The notes beneath the pieces were generated by a model that was given only the letters and a program-made list of their open reading frames with translations, was not told where the DNA came from and ran no database searches. From Betaproteobacteria bacterium (GTDB taxonomy: Bacteria; Pseudomonadota; Gammaproteobacteria; Burkholderiales; SG8-41): a stretch of 7,078 bases of DNA. The stretch's first letter is position 1; every line of letters starts with the position of its first letter. Positions 6,337-7,078 of the stretch are shown here, piece after piece. The stretch is taken from positions 1 through 7,078 of the forward strand of contig JAOUIN010000118.1 of the NCBI GenBank assembly GCA_029883965.1, read 5' to 3'. A program made the translations under genes and the position numbers.

Positions 6337-6380
6337 GCCCGAAGGTAACGCGCACGAGTGCAAAGCTGACATGGACATGA
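6333..6380 (+). other. 15-codon mini-ORF bridging murC and murB
   Basis: The GTG in the GTGA that overlaps the murC stop opens a frame of 15 codons (beginning SPKVTRTS after the start). It ends in TGA 6378-6380, inside the ATGA at the murB start. It has a good Shine-Dalgarno-like AAGGA six bases upstream. It encodes three basic and no acidic residues. A coupling leader for murB is plausible because murB itself lacks a clear ribosome binding site. Translation is unproven. Confidence 0.3.
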
Positions 6381-6458
6381 GCGAATTGAAACGGATGCCG
6401 GGGTCGGGACTGCGGGGTGAGCTTCGCAGCGATGAGTCCATGTCCCGGCATGTCAGCT
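6364..6458 (+). promoter_or_regulatory. Competing inverted repeats over the murB start
   Basis: AGCTGACATG (6364-6373) is the exact reverse complement of CATGTCAGCT (6449-6458). The overlapping GACATGGAC (6368-6376) is the exact reverse complement of GTCCATGTC (6436-6444). The two pairings share the same 5' strand, so only one can form at a time. Either would bury the ATG at 6371 and press on the start at 6377. This could be a start-sequestering mRNA structure, opened by ribosomes arriving from murC or the mini-ORF. The repeats are seen; regulation is inference. Confidence 0.4.
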
Positions 6459-7078
6459 GGCGCGCCGGCGGCAAAGTACGCCAGAGCTATGCGCCGGCGG
6501 ATCTTGACGATATGGCGTTTTTTCTGCGCCAGTTGCCCGATGACGAACCGGTGTGGTTCGTCGGGCTGGGGAGCAATCTGCTGGTGCGCGACGGCGGACT
6601 CGACGGTACGGTCATTTTTACGCACTGGGCTTTGCGTGAAACGCGTGTCGGCAGTGCTGACTCCGGCGACGGAGAAATCCGGGCGCAGGCAGGGGTGGCG
6701 TGCCCGAAAGTGGCGCGCCTGGCGGCGCTGCATGATCTTGCGGGCGCCGAATTCCTCGCCGGCATACCGGGCACGCTGGGCGGCGCGCTGGCAATGAACG
6801 CAGGCTGTTACGGCGGGGAAACCTGGGATCTGGTGGCGCAGGTGGAAACCATGGATCGCAAGGGCGCACTGCACGTCCGAGCGCCGCAGGATTTCAGGAT
6901 CGGGTACCGCAGTGTGGAGCGCAGCAGCGAGCTGGAGGAATGGTTCGTTTCCGCGACACTGCGTTTGTCCCGTGGCGATGGCACCCGGTCGCGGGCGCGG
7001 ATCAAGACGCTTCTGTCGCAGCGCATCGCGTCGCAGCCGCTGGGGATGCCCAATGCCGGTTCCATATTCCGCAATCCG
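6377..7078 (+). CDS. murB: UDP-N-acetylenolpyruvoylglucosamine reductase MurB (3' partial)
   Basis: FAD-dependent cytoplasmic reductase that uses NADPH to turn UDP-GlcNAc-enolpyruvate into UDP-MurNAc. 234 residues are visible and the gene runs off the window. Motifs: SRHVSWRAGG at the start of the FAD domain, GLGSNLLV (63-70), GIPGTLGGALAMNAGCYGGE (129-148), IGYRSVE with Arg 178, and NAGSIFRNP with Ser 229, the expected proton donor. NAGCYGGE and the short spacing resemble type II MurB rather than the E. coli type I enzyme. ATG 6377 is chosen because it forms an ATGA with the mini-ORF stop. ATG 6371, two codons earlier in frame, is equally possible. Neither has a clear Shine-Dalgarno, so coupling to upstream translation is likely. 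murB directly after murC is absent in E. coli but known in other Proteobacteria. Confidence 0.97.
   Translation, partial: MSELKRMPGSGLRGELRSDESMSRHVSWRAGGKVRQSYAPADLDDMAFFLRQLPDDEPVWFVGLGSNLLVRDGGLDGTVIFTHWALRETRVGSADSGDGEIRAQAGVACPKVARLAALHDLAGAEFLAGIPGTLGGALAMNAGCYGGETWDLVAQVETMDRKGALHVRAPQDFRIGYRSVERSSELEEWFVSATLRLSRGDGTRSRARIKTLLSQRIASQPLGMPNAGSIFRNP

Overview
The window is a slice of a bacterial division and cell-wall (dcw) operon. All genes are on the + strand and packed almost end to end: mraY (5' end cut), murD, ftsW, murG, murC and murB (3' end cut). GC content is roughly 60%. The gene order, a type II-like murB directly after murC, and the FtsW, MurG and MurB sequences suggest a Betaproteobacterium, perhaps of the Nitrosomonadales kind. 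That placement is inferred from remembered family patterns, not from a search. By analogy with other dcw clusters, murF is expected just upstream and ddlB, ftsQ, ftsA and ftsZ downstream; none is visible here.

Layout: 1-1066 mraY; 1067-1169 a gap holding a 35-codon ORF; 1170-2549 murD; 2546-3727 ftsW; 3728-3854 a gap holding a 44-codon ORF, a perfect hairpin and a duplicated copy of the ftsW/murG junction; 3855-4928 murG; a 10-base gap; 4939-6336 murC; a 40-base gap; 6377-7078 murB. There is no RNA gene, transposase or CRISPR array, and I see no convincing promoter or terminator, so transcription probably runs through the whole window.

Function: MurB and MurC act early, completing UDP-MurNAc and adding L-Ala. 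MurD adds D-Glu. MraY moves phospho-MurNAc-pentapeptide onto undecaprenyl phosphate (lipid I). MurG adds GlcNAc (lipid II). FtsW polymerises lipid II at the division septum.

The unusual part is at the junctions. murD/ftsW is a plain ATGA stop/start overlap. At each of the other four junctions, a short ORF (35, 44, 5 or 15 codons) starts in an ATGA or GTGA overlapping the upstream stop and ends in a TGA overlapping the downstream start. Every successive reading frame is therefore shifted by -1 from the one before, nine times in a row. At ftsW/murG this arose by, or was preserved through, a duplication of 26 bases that carries the FtsW C-terminus, the Shine-Dalgarno sequence and the start codon. 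Whether these bridging ORFs are translated is not known.
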